Source: Cantharellus purpuraceus
Taxonomy: Eukaryota > Basidiomycota > Agaricomycetes > Cantharellales > Hydnaceae
Reading direction: 5' to 3'
DNA length: 64,000 nucleotides
Assembly: GCA_025174535.1 (NCBI GenBank)
Contig: JALBUN010000035.1
Location: 1-64,000, forward strand
Part shown: positions 21,055 to 31,488 of the stretch, one piece after another
Position numbering within the stretch: position 1 is the stretch's first letter
Layout of the letters: each line of letters begins with the position of its first letter
Translations under genes and position numbers: made by a program
The notes under the pieces: model-generated
The model's input: only the letters and a program-made list of their open reading frames with translations
Database searches by the model: none
What the model was told of the DNA's origin: nothing

Positions 21055-21728
21055 GAAGAGCATGCCCTGCTTGACAAATCAGTTTTCAGTTCTTGAATCA
21101 TGTACAATAGGGCTCACAAGCAATATGCTACACTCATATCCCCCCCGTGATCAGACTGAAACCAAAACAGCCATGCCTAAAACTTCTTCTCAACTCCTAA
21201 CTGAACATGATGACTCTCCCCACATTTATGTTTGATCTGCAGACATCCATCGATGTACAAGAATTCCTCTGAAAATCCACTCTGTAGACACTGGATACCC
21301 TCTAGCAGTGGACACACTTCTTGACAGTGGAGCTACAGGGATGTTCATTGATGTAGAATACGTCAAGGCAGAAAAACTTTGAACACATCCCCTGCAATGT
21401 GCCATACCTGTTTATAACATTAATAAAACCCCCAACGAAACCGGTCCAATCAAGGAAGAAGTTCATCTGCACATATGGGACCCATACAGAATGTGCCACA
21501 TTCTCTGTTACAAGCTTGGGAAGCCTAGGTATCATCACACTTGGCTCATAAAACACAATCCAGAGGTGAACTGGTGCACAGGAGAGATAAAGATGACTCG
21601 TTGCCCCTGATTCATGTGGAGAAGTACCAGAAAACAGAGAGCCCTTAACTGGAACCACTCTGTTGAATGGCAAGAACCCACACAGGCAACCCCTACTCAA
21701 GGAGGGAGACTGAACCTTTGTCATCTTT
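21055..21728 (+). pseudogene. G1b protease region
   Basis: Retropepsin motif LLDSGATGMFID is recognisable at about 21310-21350 and the following flap region is present. Frames are broken by TGA codons and small indels. Confidence 0.8.
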
Positions 21729-24700
21729 GTGGAAGAAGACTTGGAGAAGATCTGTGCAGGCTCAACAGTCTCACAACAGCTTGCACAGAAGGCTGCAGAA
21801 TCTGCTCCTGTCAAACTCCTTGAAGATATCGTCCCAAAAGCATGTTGGGGATTTAAGGATGTTTTCTCAAAGGAGTCATTTGATCAGCTTCCACCTTGGA
21901 AACCATGGGACCATGCCATTGAACCCACTCCAGGAGCCCAACCTTTCAGCATGAAGATTTATCCAATGTCCCCAAACAAGCAGAAGGAGTTAAATGCCTT
22001 CCTTGAGGAGAACCTGCGGAATCACCATGTACACCCTTCCAAGTCACTGATGGCATCCCCTGTTTTCTTCATGAAGAAGGATGGCAACCTTTGGTTTGTG
22101 CAGGACTACCACAAACTGAATGACATCACAATTAAGAATGCCTATCCTCTATCCCTGGTACCTGATATCATGAACAAAATTGCTGCCGCCAACGCCAAGT
22201 GCTTCACCAAGCTTGACATCTGATGGGGATATAACAATGTGCATATTAAAGAGGGTGATGAGTGGAAGGCAGCCTTTCAGACCAACCATGGCTTATATGA
22301 ACCCCTAGTCATATTCTTTGGTCTCACAAACAGCCCAGCAACTTTCCAGACTATGATGAATGACATTTTCAATGAGCTCATTGATGATGGCATCATGGTC
22401 GTCTTCATGGATGACATTCTCATCTTCACTGAATCCTTAGAACAACACCACAGGATTGTGCAATCCATACTAGAAACCCTTTGGACCAACCACTTGTACC
22501 TCAAACCAGAGAAATGCCTCTTCACACAACAGAAGGTAGATTATCTTGGACTTATTCTCTCACAGGGGCAGGTCGCTATGGACCCGGTCAAGGTAACTGG
22601 AGTTCAAGACTGGCCTACACCCCACAATGTCACCAAAGTCAAATCCTTCCTGGGCTTCATCAACTTCTACCGTCATTTCATTGAGGACTTCTCACACATT
22701 GCAAAACCCCTGAACCTATTAACAAAGGCAAATTTACAATGGTCCTGGACATCCAATGGCCCAGAACAAGAAGCCTTTGAGGAACTCAAGCGACTTGTCA
22801 TGTCAACTCCAATCCTTGTCCTCCCTGATCAAACCAAGCAATTCTGACTTGAGACAGATGCTTCAGCATATGCAACAGGTGCTGTTCTATCTCAGCTCTG
22901 TGATGATGGGAAATGGAGACCCATAGGATTTGTATCCAAGAGTCTTTCAGATGCAGAGTGCAACTATGCCATCCATGATAAGGAATTGCTCTCTGTCATA
23001 TGTGGATTAGGAATGGCGCCACATCCTGGAAGAAACCAAACACAAGATCAAGATCCTCAATGACCATCAAAACCTCACGTATTTCCATACAGCTCAGAAC
23101 CTTAATCACCGACAAGCTTGCTGGTCACTCTACCTCTCTTGCTTTGATTTTGAACTGATCCATTGTCCTGGACATCATTCAGCTAAACCTGATGCCCTCT
23201 CATGACATGTAGATCATAAACAGGGGGAGGAAGATAATCAAAATCAGATTCTCCTTGGCCCTGAGCTGTTTCACATTAACACAACATCCACCTATACAGG
23301 ACCAGGAGCTCAAATGGTCACAGGAGAAGAGGACATATTTCTGGATCATGTGCAGAACTGCAACAACAGAGATGAAAAGGTTGTGAAAGCTCTCAAGGAA
23401 CTTGGTTCTTCTGGAAACCTATGAGGACAGGAATGGACTGAAGAATGGACTTGTTCTCTATTGTGGCAAGGTGTATGTTCCCCTTGACTCAAAGCTGCAC
23501 CATGATATTGTAAGGGCACACCATGATACTTGCATCACAGGTCACCCTGGTCACTGGAGGACAACAGAGCTTGTATCATGCAGCTACTGGTGGCCTGAAA
23601 TTGGACAATATATTGCAAAGTACATAAAGGGCTGTGATCTTTGTAATCGGACCAAAACCTTCCCAGCTGCTCCTATGGGTAAACTCCTACCTAATCATGT
23701 CCCAGACCAAAGATGGCAAGTGATATCCATTGACTTAATTGTGGAGTTACCCACTAGCCATGGCTATGATGCACCTCTTGTTGTTGTGGACTGACTCTCC
23801 AAATGAGTACATGTGATCCCTACCACCTCTGACATTAATTCCATAGGGATTGCATGACTCTTCTGTGACTATGTGTGGAAACACCATGGCCTCCCTGAAG
23901 AAGTCATCAGTGACTGTGGCACCCAATTCGTCTCCCAATTTATGTGCAAGCTCAATAAGCTCTTGGGAATCAAGGTTGCAGCATCTACAGCATATCACCT
24001 ACAATCCAATGGTCAGACAGAACAGGTCAACCAAGAGATTGAACAGTATCTGAGGCTCTTTGTTAATCAGCGCCAAGATGACTGGGTTGAGTGGGTTGCC
24101 TTTGCTGAATTTACATACAACAACTGCATCCACTCTTCCACACAATCAACCCCCTTTATGCTCAACACAGGTCAACACCCAAGGCTAGGGTTAGAGCCAG
24201 TCTGAGAGACATGGCTTGAAGCACTGGAGGAATTCACTGAATGCATGGAGATGGCCACAAGTGAGGCTCATTCAGCCCTGGAAAAGGCAGCAGATGACAT
24301 GGCATGATTCTATGATGCCCATCATCAAGCAGCACCAGTGTATAAGGTTGGTGACAAGGTCTGGCTCAATGTACAAAATATTGCAACAACCTGTCCAACC
24401 AAGAAGCTAGATCACAAGTGGCTAGGGCCTTACATGATTAACAAGGTGGTCTCTCAGAATGCCTACAGTCTGCAACTTCCTCCACTCTTTGGTCACACTC
24501 ATCCAGTATTCTCTGTTGTTCTCCTGCGTCCCTATGAAGAGGATCCTATCCCTGAACACCATTCATTTCCCCCACCACCTCCTATCATTCAAGATGGAGT
24601 CCAGGAATATAAGGTTGAGAAAATCCTTGATAGCAGGGTTTTCTGAGGAAAACTGGAGTACTTGGTGTGTTGGAAGGGCTATGGAGCTGCTGATGACCTT

Positions 24701-24900
24701 TGGATACCAGCCAAGGATGCCAGCAGAGCTAGAAAGCATATTTCAGACTTCCACAAGGAGAATCCTGAAGCTCCAAGGCATATTTCAGCTGCCACCCATG
24801 CAACTCTTCCTTTCTGACCCCTCGAAAACTTTACAGAACCTCCCAAATGAGTCCTCTTTGATTGGACAGTAGGGAGGACCCCAGCACATGGTAATGGACA
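21729..24900 (+). pseudogene. G1b pol: RT, RNase H, integrase, chromodomain
   Basis: Open blocks give PVFFMKKDGNLWFVQDYHKL, VVFMDDILIFTES (RT active site FMDD intact), LGFINFYRHFIEDFSHIA, an HHCC zinc-binding region (AHHDTCITGHPGHW ... CDLCNRTK), integrase core pieces and a chromodomain ending near 24790. The PR-RT junction is in one frame here (21729-22223), unlike in the young copy, which makes this decayed copy useful for inferring the ancestral frame. Confidence 0.88.
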
Positions 24901-24976
24901 TGGTTCAAAGTCACAGAATAGGCACAGTTAAGCTTAGCACTCACCAACCCTATCCATATCGATGCCTCACCAACCA

Positions 24977-24984
24977 TATATAAA
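24977..24984 (+). promoter_or_regulatory. TATA box before third ORF (G1b)
   Basis: tatataaa about 65 nt upstream of the third-ORF ATG (25050). Same position as 46879-46886 in the young copy. Confidence 0.5.
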
Positions 24985-25049
24985 TCCAGTCAACCGCTTC
25001 CTCTCTTCCTCAGTAAACCCACTGTCGTTCACTATCCATATTCTCACCA

Positions 25050-25480
25050 TGCCCTACCAGCCTGACACTATCCTCCTACACCCAATTCCCTCTTCCCCAT
25101 CATCCAACTGGACCATTGATTCAAGGGATACTGCACATGCCATAGAGTATTACAACCTCCCATCCCCACCCCCACCAGCTTGATTCCGCCTTTGGCATGA
25201 AGGCGCATCCTCAAGGTGCCAAACATACTACATTGGGGACCCCATATTCATCAATGGCTCCAATATACCATACATGTTCCAAGGGCTTGCTGGCAGGGTC
25301 ACCTATAGGGCAGGAGAGATGGTGCTAGGAGCAGTCTTTAAGGCAGATGAATCCGAGTTTACCATCCCACTTTATCTCAGGGAAGAGAATAACCAGTGTC
25401 AAGACTCTTCATGGACTTGACTCTGGCAGAAAGTGAGGGAGCACCTTGTAGAGTGCTTTGCGGTATGTCTCTGCTGAGAT
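25050..25480 (+). pseudogene. G1b third ORF
   Basis: Starts MPYQPDTILLHPIPSSPSSN, with WTIDSRDTAHAIEYYNLPS, a TGA where the young copy is open, then QTYYIGDPIFINGSNIPYMF and QGLAGRVTYRAGEMVLGAVF. Clear homologue of 46946-47383. The position between pol and the 3' LTR is the same. Confidence 0.8.
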
Positions 25481-25530
25481 GGATAGGACGATGATGCATA
25501 TCGAGATGACATGCATTGAGAGGGGGGTGA

Positions 25531-25864
25531 TGTCAGGGTTCATATGACTCAGTTTCTATTTTTTCTTATCGCCCCTATCAGCACAGCCTGTTAGGGTGCA
25601 CTCTCCTATCTCTCCCCTATTGTTCCCCTATCTTGGTTCCCCTATTCCTTATATCATCTAGTATAAAGAACTTGCCTGATGCAGCACGGTTTCCTCAGCT
25701 TGATCTCTGAGGGTATCCGCTGTACCAGGTGAGTCCCATGTATTTATCAGTGACAAGTGTATAGACTGAGGATATCTGCTGTACCAGCTGGCATTATCTC
25801 TTATCAGCTCTCATCTATTGAGTATCTTGTTGTTGTGGCCTCATCATTCAGCATAGCCCTCACA
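25531..25864 (+). mobile_element. 3' LTR of G1b
   Basis: TGTCAGGGTTCATATGAC to AGCCCTCACA, preceded by the purine tract gagaggggggtga. It keeps the 22-bp repeat pair and the intervening GT..AG-like segment (gtgagtccc...). Confidence 0.9.
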
Positions 25865-25924
25865 GAGGTACATGAAGGCTGGTTTCAGGAGATGCGATCT
25901 CTCTGTGGAGGAGGGAAATCTGAT

Positions 25925-26393
25925 TGTTGAACCAAGGTGCTTTACCTCAGTGTAGAGCTGATGGATTGTGATGTAGAGCATAGACTTAGAGCATGGACTT
26001 TGACCTTAGAGCATTGGCTGAAAACTTGTTGATTGATCCAAAAGGTGAAAACTAGCGCTCTTTTATATACAAATTCCCAGGGCACAATGACACAATATGA
26101 GGAGCAAATGATGTGATATGATGCAAGAAATGCTGACCAAGCCAGCTGACAAAGTGTGTGAAGTTGAACTACTAATGGGGAAATCATGGAGAAATGAAGC
26201 GACAGATAGGGGTAATCTTTGTAAGAATAGGAGGTGATAAGTAATAAAAGAACCAAAAATATGAATTAAAAGATGAAACAGGGGTGAGTCATATAAAAGA
26301 ACAATAGAAACATCCACCAATACCATCTTCCCTACGGCTCTGAAGGTAAGTTGACCCTGAGTCACATGAGGACTTCAGTCAGCATCCACAACA
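25925..26393 (-). mobile_element. G3 LTR (3' LTR, minus orientation)
   Basis: On the minus strand begins TGTTGTGGATGC and ends GGTTCAACA, 469 bp, with a TATA box (gtatataaaa, plus 26061-26070). It begins 9 bp past the stop of the G3 third ORF, the expected position of a 3' LTR. Ends were inferred from TG..CA with TGTTG/CAACA symmetry only. Confidence 0.55.
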
Positions 26394-26401
26394 AATACTC
26401 C

Positions 26402-26806
26402 TTATTGTCTTAGTGATCCATCTCCATATGGTATCCTGTTCCAAGGGTATTCAGTCCTGACACAATGTAACCTGAGTCGGATTGAAGTGGGAGGATAGGT
26501 CAGCAATGGTGACTGAAACTCTACCTCACATTTGACTCTTCTATCTGTGTTACGATATAGAGGTGAAATGCCGAGGAATGTATATGGTTCAATGGAATCA
26601 TGAAAGAATACGGGATCTCCAATGGCATAAGAGAGACAAGGTGGGGATCTTGGATGTTGAAAGAGTTTTGGAAGTATTTTGACACATGGAGGTGGCTTAA
26701 CATGCCCGTAGAGCTCAGCATGTTTTTGATAGTCCTCCATGTCCAGAGACCAGTGTGATGTATTATTAGAAGAGATGTTGGAGAGAGGAATAGAATTGGA
26801 AGCCAT
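26402..26806 (-). CDS. Third ORF of a G3 gypsy element, homologue of the G1 third ORF
   Basis: 134-aa ORF: HWSLDMEDYQKHAELYGHVK, then SYAIGDPVFFHDSIEPYTF and VKCEVEFQSP. It shares with the G1 third ORF the order W.-D..D....e.Y......PPP ... IGDP.F......PY.F.G. There are no hydrophobic segments or signal peptide. It lies immediately before an LTR, the place an envelope gene would occupy, but nothing in it suggests an envelope. Function unknown. Confidence 0.55.
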   Translation of the reverse strand: MASNSIPLSNISSNNTSHWSLDMEDYQKHAELYGHVKPPPCVKILPKLFQHPRSPPCLSYAIGDPVFFHDSIEPYTFLGISPLYRNTDRRVKCEVEFQSPLLTYPPTSIRLRLHCVRTEYPWNRIPYGDGSLRQ

Positions 26807-27014
26807 GTGAATGATGATGAAAGGATCAGTGTGAATAGAAGGCTGTTAATGATCGATGGTGATAAAACACAAGTGACAATTGATGGTTAGAAATAGAGAC
26901 TGAGGTGAAGAGGGAGTTGTGGCACTATTTAAAAGCTTGATATGAAAAGATGCTGGCAGAGTTGGACTGTCAAAGTGGTTTGATATATGTCCTCAATGCG
27001 TCCTGGCTCATCAA
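26807..27014 (-). other. Leader of the G3 third ORF, joined to P pol
   Basis: No supported ORF. The minus strand has aagcttttaaatagtgcc, TATA-like, ~130 nt upstream of the ATG. The junction with P-family RT lies near the C solo LTR insertion site. Confidence 0.35.
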
Positions 27015-27723
27015 TGTTGAAAATGTCGCCTTGCTGAGGGGGTGTGGAGAGTAGATTTTGAATAGTGACAGAGAGAGTGATGGAAACTGGGTGTATGTGT
27101 AGTCAAATTGAAGATATATTTTGGGAGTATCTTCGTATGAGGTTTTATGAGATTTGGTGTAGTCCTCGTCTAGATATTGACAGTTTGAGCAGGGATCAGG
27201 AGCAGATGACTCATATGTGAGTAAATGCTTAATAGAAAATCAACCAGTGGAGCTTAGGTTTCGCAAACTGGGATTCGAATATATGTTGCAATACCCTAAA
27301 AGAGTATGAAAAGGTTTGACGAATTCTGATTTCGTTCTGGAGTTATTCCAGAAACAACTAGTTCAGACACAGACAACAAAAAAAAGTGAGAGGAAATTCT
27401 CTGGTCCATTTCATATCTAGCTAGGCTGTTTTATACAAGATATGGGTCCTAAGAACATGTGATAAAAGTCCTGAATCATTTGAATCATGGGAAAGAAACT
27501 TGTGATAAAAATGAAATGGGGGTGGAGCCAATAGGGGAGAAATGACGAAATAAAATATAAAAGAAATATAGGAGAATAATCTGATGGGTGTGGAGCTTAC
27601 AGGGGCTGCTCCTCTTCCCTCCTAACCATTTCCCCTCGCTTTCCTACCTCCCCCTCAACCTCCTGAGCCTCCTATGTGCTCGTGTTCCCCCTCTCTCCTA
27701 ACCCCTTTCTCCCATAATCAACA
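27015..27723 (-). mobile_element. Solo LTR, C family, TSD ATCAA
   Basis: 709 bp with TGTTGA and TCAACA ends and exact duplication atcaa (27010-27014, 27724-27728). It is the same length as the solo LTR at 57894-58602, in the opposite orientation. Confidence 0.93.
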
Positions 27724-27759
27724 ATCAATGCCTCAGACATATTGAGTTTAGATTGATAT

Positions 27760-28200
27760 GTACAGCAGGCAACATCATGTCTGATGTTGTCCTGATCAGG
27801 GGGGGGGTGTTACATCCTTCACCATATTATCATTCTGTTCACACAAGTCAAACACAGTGCGGAGCTTCCCATTTTTCTTGGGAATGCATAGCATTGGTAC
27901 AGCCTGTCAGGCTGTAGTTGATACCCACCATTTAGCAGTGGTGTATTGCAGAACTTTCTTTGAAAGTTCTGCATGGTAGTGTTCTGGGCACTTAGGAAAG
28001 CAATAATGCATTTGCTTGTCAGGATCCACAAGATTAATCTCATGGTTAACTTCCCTAAATGGGGGAAGTTCTAAGGGTATGCTGCTGAATAGGTCAGCAT
28101 ACTTTTCTTTCCATTTATCCCTCAACTGAGGGATCTCATCAGCCATGTAGGTGGTTGATCCTCCATGAGATGAAGCTATTTGCCTCATGCTCTTATTGGA
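27760..28200 (-). pseudogene. P pol: RT N-terminus
   Basis: Minus strand gives IPLELPPFREVNHEINLVDP, the characteristic pre-RT segment, then (frameshifted) VPMLCIPKKNGKLRTVFDLC and VKDVTPPPDQDNIRHDVACC, TYQSKLNMSEA. These are RT fingers up to the first catalytic region (S.LNMSEA in place of s.lDls.A). It ends at the G3 junction. Confidence 0.75.
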
Positions 28201-28441
28201 TCCTCCATTGGAGGGTCCTTTACTGAGTCTAGTCCTTCTTTTGGGAAGGACTGCATTGTGGGTAGCTTGTGTTTAGAGTTACCCCCTTGGTGTCATTTAT
28301 TCACACCAATACTCCTTCTTTGTATTGAGTTTATACCCCATGATGGGGTATGAAGAGCATCAGTATTATGCGCTTCATTGGTGGGGACTTCATCAGTTCC
28401 CATCATGATTCAGCCTGGGCCATTAAAGTCCAGGCATATTC

Positions 28442-28885
28442 CTAGCTTTTGTAGGAATGGAGTATTACATTGTAATACTCAACGTTGGTGACATTGAAGT
28501 ATTCTTCAATGTCTTGACTACCAAACTTTATGGTAGTGTGAGTACCATAATTTATGGTACTCCTGCTCCCAACGCATGCTAATTGCAGTGTGATGGGTTG
28601 CTCTAGCATGAAGGTTTTCATACCTGTTGCATGCATGAATTCAGGGGATATCATTATCCCCTCACTCCCACTGTCTAATAGACAGTGAGCAAGTGTTCCA
28701 TCAATCTCCCAATACCCAGAGATTGTTTTATTATTTATGCATGGCCTATTGGGTTGTGCTGTCGACTTCTGTTGGCTCCTATGATTATACATGGGTTTGG
28801 CTGATCTGTCAATGCTGACAGCAGCTATATGCAGCTGTTGTGATTCCCTGCTTGTTGGGAATCTTGTTGCACTATAGAAACACAC
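28442..28885 (-). pseudogene. P retropepsin domain
   Basis: ISGYWEIDGTLAHCLLDSGS followed by EGIMISPEFMHATGMKTFML; the LLDSGS motif holds the catalytic Asp. It is open over 147 aa but isolated from pol by frameshifts. Contains at least seven perfect hairpins within 440 bp. Confidence 0.8.
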
Positions 28886-28927
28886 TGCATAGGTGTGTTT
28901 TGGTGGAATTCGATCATTGGGTCAAAT

Positions 28928-29640
28928 TCATATCGCATTAGAGTGATACATTGGCATAGCCTCCTCTTTAGGGGCATCATCTTGGTCATCCCATTTGTAT
29001 GGGGCAACCTCCTCATCCCATTTGTCAGCTACTTCTATAGCTGGTGTTTTTTCCTCTAGATGGTCCTTGAGATCATCCATTGCTTCTTCATATTCTCCCT
29101 CTATTGGGGAGAATCTGTCTACATTGTCCTCCACTATGTGTGAGGACACATCCTTTTGGACTGCAGCTGACCTTATGTTGCCTTTTAGTTTGGGGCAGCT
29201 GGGTCACATGTGACCTGTCTGGCTGCATTTGTAGCACACAATGTTACTAGCAATGTTGTTCAATTGATCACCACTCACATGTGCTGGTGGCTTTGATTGA
29301 TAATTACCCTTAAAGGAGTAATTGTTGGAATTGAAGCCAGAGCCCCCACTATGGGGTTCCAGCCTTGATGCACTTGCTTGTCATGAGTGTGTGTTGGAAG
29401 CCATATACACACGTCCATGAGGCATGGGTTGACTCCCTGTATTCATCATACCAGTAGTTCTATTGACTACTGGTCTATGGGTTGAGGAGGACGTGTTAGT
29501 CACATTCTCCAGGCATTGCATACTGTGGTGGTATTGCGTCACTTCCTCTATCATTCAAGCAGTTTCATACAACTGCTTGATACTGCTAAACTCAGCATTG
29601 AAGCCCTTCTTGAGGACTTCTTGTCTCAGAGGTTTGCACA
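28928..29640 (-). pseudogene. P gag C-terminus with zinc knuckle
   Basis: CYKCSQTGHM-stop-PSCP around 29195-29240 is a CX2CX4HX4C knuckle with one TGA inside. Downstream is an acidic stretch (DDLKDHLEEKTPAIEVADKW). Interrupted at 29644 by an M element. Confidence 0.7.
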
Positions 29641-29643
29641 TTG

Positions 29644-30206
29644 ACGCTTGTTCAGAAATACAACAAATACGTATATACAACCTATTTTCCTCAAATTTTA
29701 CACAATACACTTAGATTAAAACTTATTTTCATATTTCAATGTGATTCTCAAATTTTACACAATATACTAGATTAAAACATATTGTGATATTTTGGCATAA
29801 TTCTCAAAAATAACTGTTTTTTCCCCATTTAGTGGTGGCAACTCTCTTGAGGGAACATCCAAATATCATTGATTCTTTCTTATACAATACTTGTAACATA
29901 ATTTGAACTATCTTTAATCCCCACCTGGTATTTGTATATCTAAATACCCTATATAATACCAATTATATTAATCCAGACATTCCTATTATATCCATGTAAA
30001 TGATTATGTTCATCTCAACCAAATATCTCATCTTTTAAAGTTTATTAAAATATAGAATATATGTTTATATTTATGAAAATTTCACACATCTGAAATCTTT
30101 TAAGATATCCAAATTGTAACTCCCTGGCTTTATGTATCATTGAAATTCTGATGTATATCTCATATACATCAGAATATTGTATACTGACATGATTCTGAAC
30201 AAGCGT
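29644..30206. mobile_element. MITE-like element M, copy 2, TSD CATTG
   Basis: 563 bp. Ends acgcttgttcagaa and ttctgaacaagcgt are perfect 14-bp inverted repeats. Flanked by cattg (29639-29643 and 30207-30211). Removing it rejoins P gag. No coding capacity. Confidence 0.9.
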
Positions 30207-30900
30207 CATTGCAGTTATGAACCTCTTCCTGTATGTGTATGCATCCGGTGGCATTATCATGTGGCCCACATACTTATCTAGGTCGTTCATTATTTCATGA
30301 ACGGTCCTTTGACCCTGTGTTACAGAGTCAAATTTATTTGATGCATGATGATGTGTCAGGGTGTGTAGGAATCTATGCTGCAATCCTTGGATTGCAGTTT
30401 CCAGGGTCCAGTCTTGGACTGCCCTGTCATAGTGTTCTACATTCCTGTAGAACCATTCCTGGGCCTCGTTTTTAAGGTGAGTGCCTAAGTACTATAGCTG
30501 AAACTTTGTACTTGATAGTCCTAGGAGATTGTTCATCTTCAGCCATTATAGCATACCTGCTACAAAGATCTCAAACTCTTTGAGATCCACACCTCCATAT
30601 TGCTCAGGAGGCAATACTTTAGCCTGCCTTGGCAAGTACAGACTTCTCTGGGTCTGTATCTCTATTATCAACTATGGCTACTTGCACCATGCGAGTAATG
30701 CCGTTGATAGGATCAATTGTGTCCAATTGATCTGGTATGCCTTGACCTTCTAGGGTCAATGGTGCTGATTGTTCCCTGTTATGGGGAACATCTTCTTGAG
30801 GTACCCATTGGGTATCTCGTTGCTCATGGTGGGTGTCTTCTGAATGGCCCACCACTCATATGCGCTGGTAACCATTATATTCAGATTCTCATTGAGAATC
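30207..30900 (-). pseudogene. P gag N-terminal and core region
   Basis: Minus strand gives the N-terminal leader ...TQWVPQEDVPHNREQSAPL and DQLDTIDPINGITRMVQVAI, then the gag core (FDSVTQGQRTVHEIMNDLDK, YVGHMIMPPDAYTYRKRFIT). Frames are broken. Hairpins include 30378-30397 and tgttccctgttatggggaaca near 30769-30789. Confidence 0.7.
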
Positions 30901-30929
30901 TGCTCGTTTGAGAACACATCAAAATGAAT

Positions 30930-31070
30930 CAAATAGTTTTTAACTATTTACCAACTCACAAGATGCCAGCCAATGTGCTTACAAAGTCAGTGGCAGGACT
31001 GAAACTGACATATTTTCGAAAAATCATGGGTATATCTGATGGTGTACAGACTCAATAGATTGAGGGGGAG
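30930..31070 (+). pseudogene. Copia pol C-terminus and polypurine tract
   Basis: Plus strand KMPANVLTKSVAGLKLTYFR, then KIMGISDGV, a stop, and attgagggggag before TGTTGAAATC (31071). This is the RNase H tail (aD.lTK.l) and PPT/LTR junction typical of copia. Only the first ~30 bp of the LTR remain before another LTR takes over. Confidence 0.65.
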
Positions 31071-31099
31071 TGTTGAAATCAATCATAGTGAGAGAGAGA

Positions 31100-31488
31100 T
31101 GTTAGAAAATAATTTCGCCTTGCTGGGGGTGTGTGGAGAGTAGATTTTGAATAGGGACAGAGGGAGTGATGGGAACTGGGTGTATGCATAGTCGAATTGA
31201 AGATATACTTGAGTAATATCTTCCTACGAAGTTTGATGAAATTTGGTGTGATCTTGTCTAGATATTGACAATTTGAGCAGGGATCAGGAGCAGATGACTC
31301 AAATGAGAGTAAATGCTCAATAGAAAATCAACCAGTGGAGCTTAGGCTTCGCAAACTGGGATTCGAATATATGTTGCAATACTCTGGAAGAGTATGCAAA
31401 GGATTGTAGAAATACATATTCGTTCTGGAGTTATTCCAGAAACAAATAGTTCAGACACAGTCAACAAAAAACAAGTGAGAGTAAATTC
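31100..31488 (-). mobile_element. C-family LTR fragment (minus orientation)
   Basis: Starts TGTTAGAAAATAATTTCGCC and follows the minus-oriented C LTR (27015) to gagtaaattc, then stops abruptly, losing the U3 half. It adjoins minus-strand copia integrase. Confidence 0.8.

Larger units (their letters stand above)
19771..25864 (+). mobile_element. Ty3/gypsy G1 element, CpG-decayed copy (G1b)
   Basis: Colinear with the intact G1 element at 41369-47798: truncated 5' LTR (19771-19879), gag, protease, RT-RH-IN-chromodomain, third ORF and 3' LTR (25531-25864). Most differences are CG to TG or CA, including many CGA to TGA stops (for example at 20443, 22218, 22845, 24645). The element is dead. Confidence 0.93.
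27724..30900 (-). mobile_element. P-family gypsy element, hairpin-rich, with nested M element
   Basis: Minus strand: gag (30900 side), protease, RT start. Coding sequence is densely populated with perfect short inverted repeats, e.g. 27948-27972, 28231-28252, 28334-28350, 28542-28560 and 30378-30397. Stops and shifts are present. The right end is lost, joining copia sequence near 30900. Confidence 0.75.

Noticed and set aside
19771..25864. Repeat-induced point mutation of ascomycete type
   Set aside because: Changes are at CpG, not mainly CpA, by eye; basidiomycete methylation-driven decay fits better.
27900..28900. tRNA or other structured RNA genes in the hairpin-rich region
   Set aside because: Stems are isolated, without cloverleaf order or pol III box A/B motifs, and the region encodes protease and RT.
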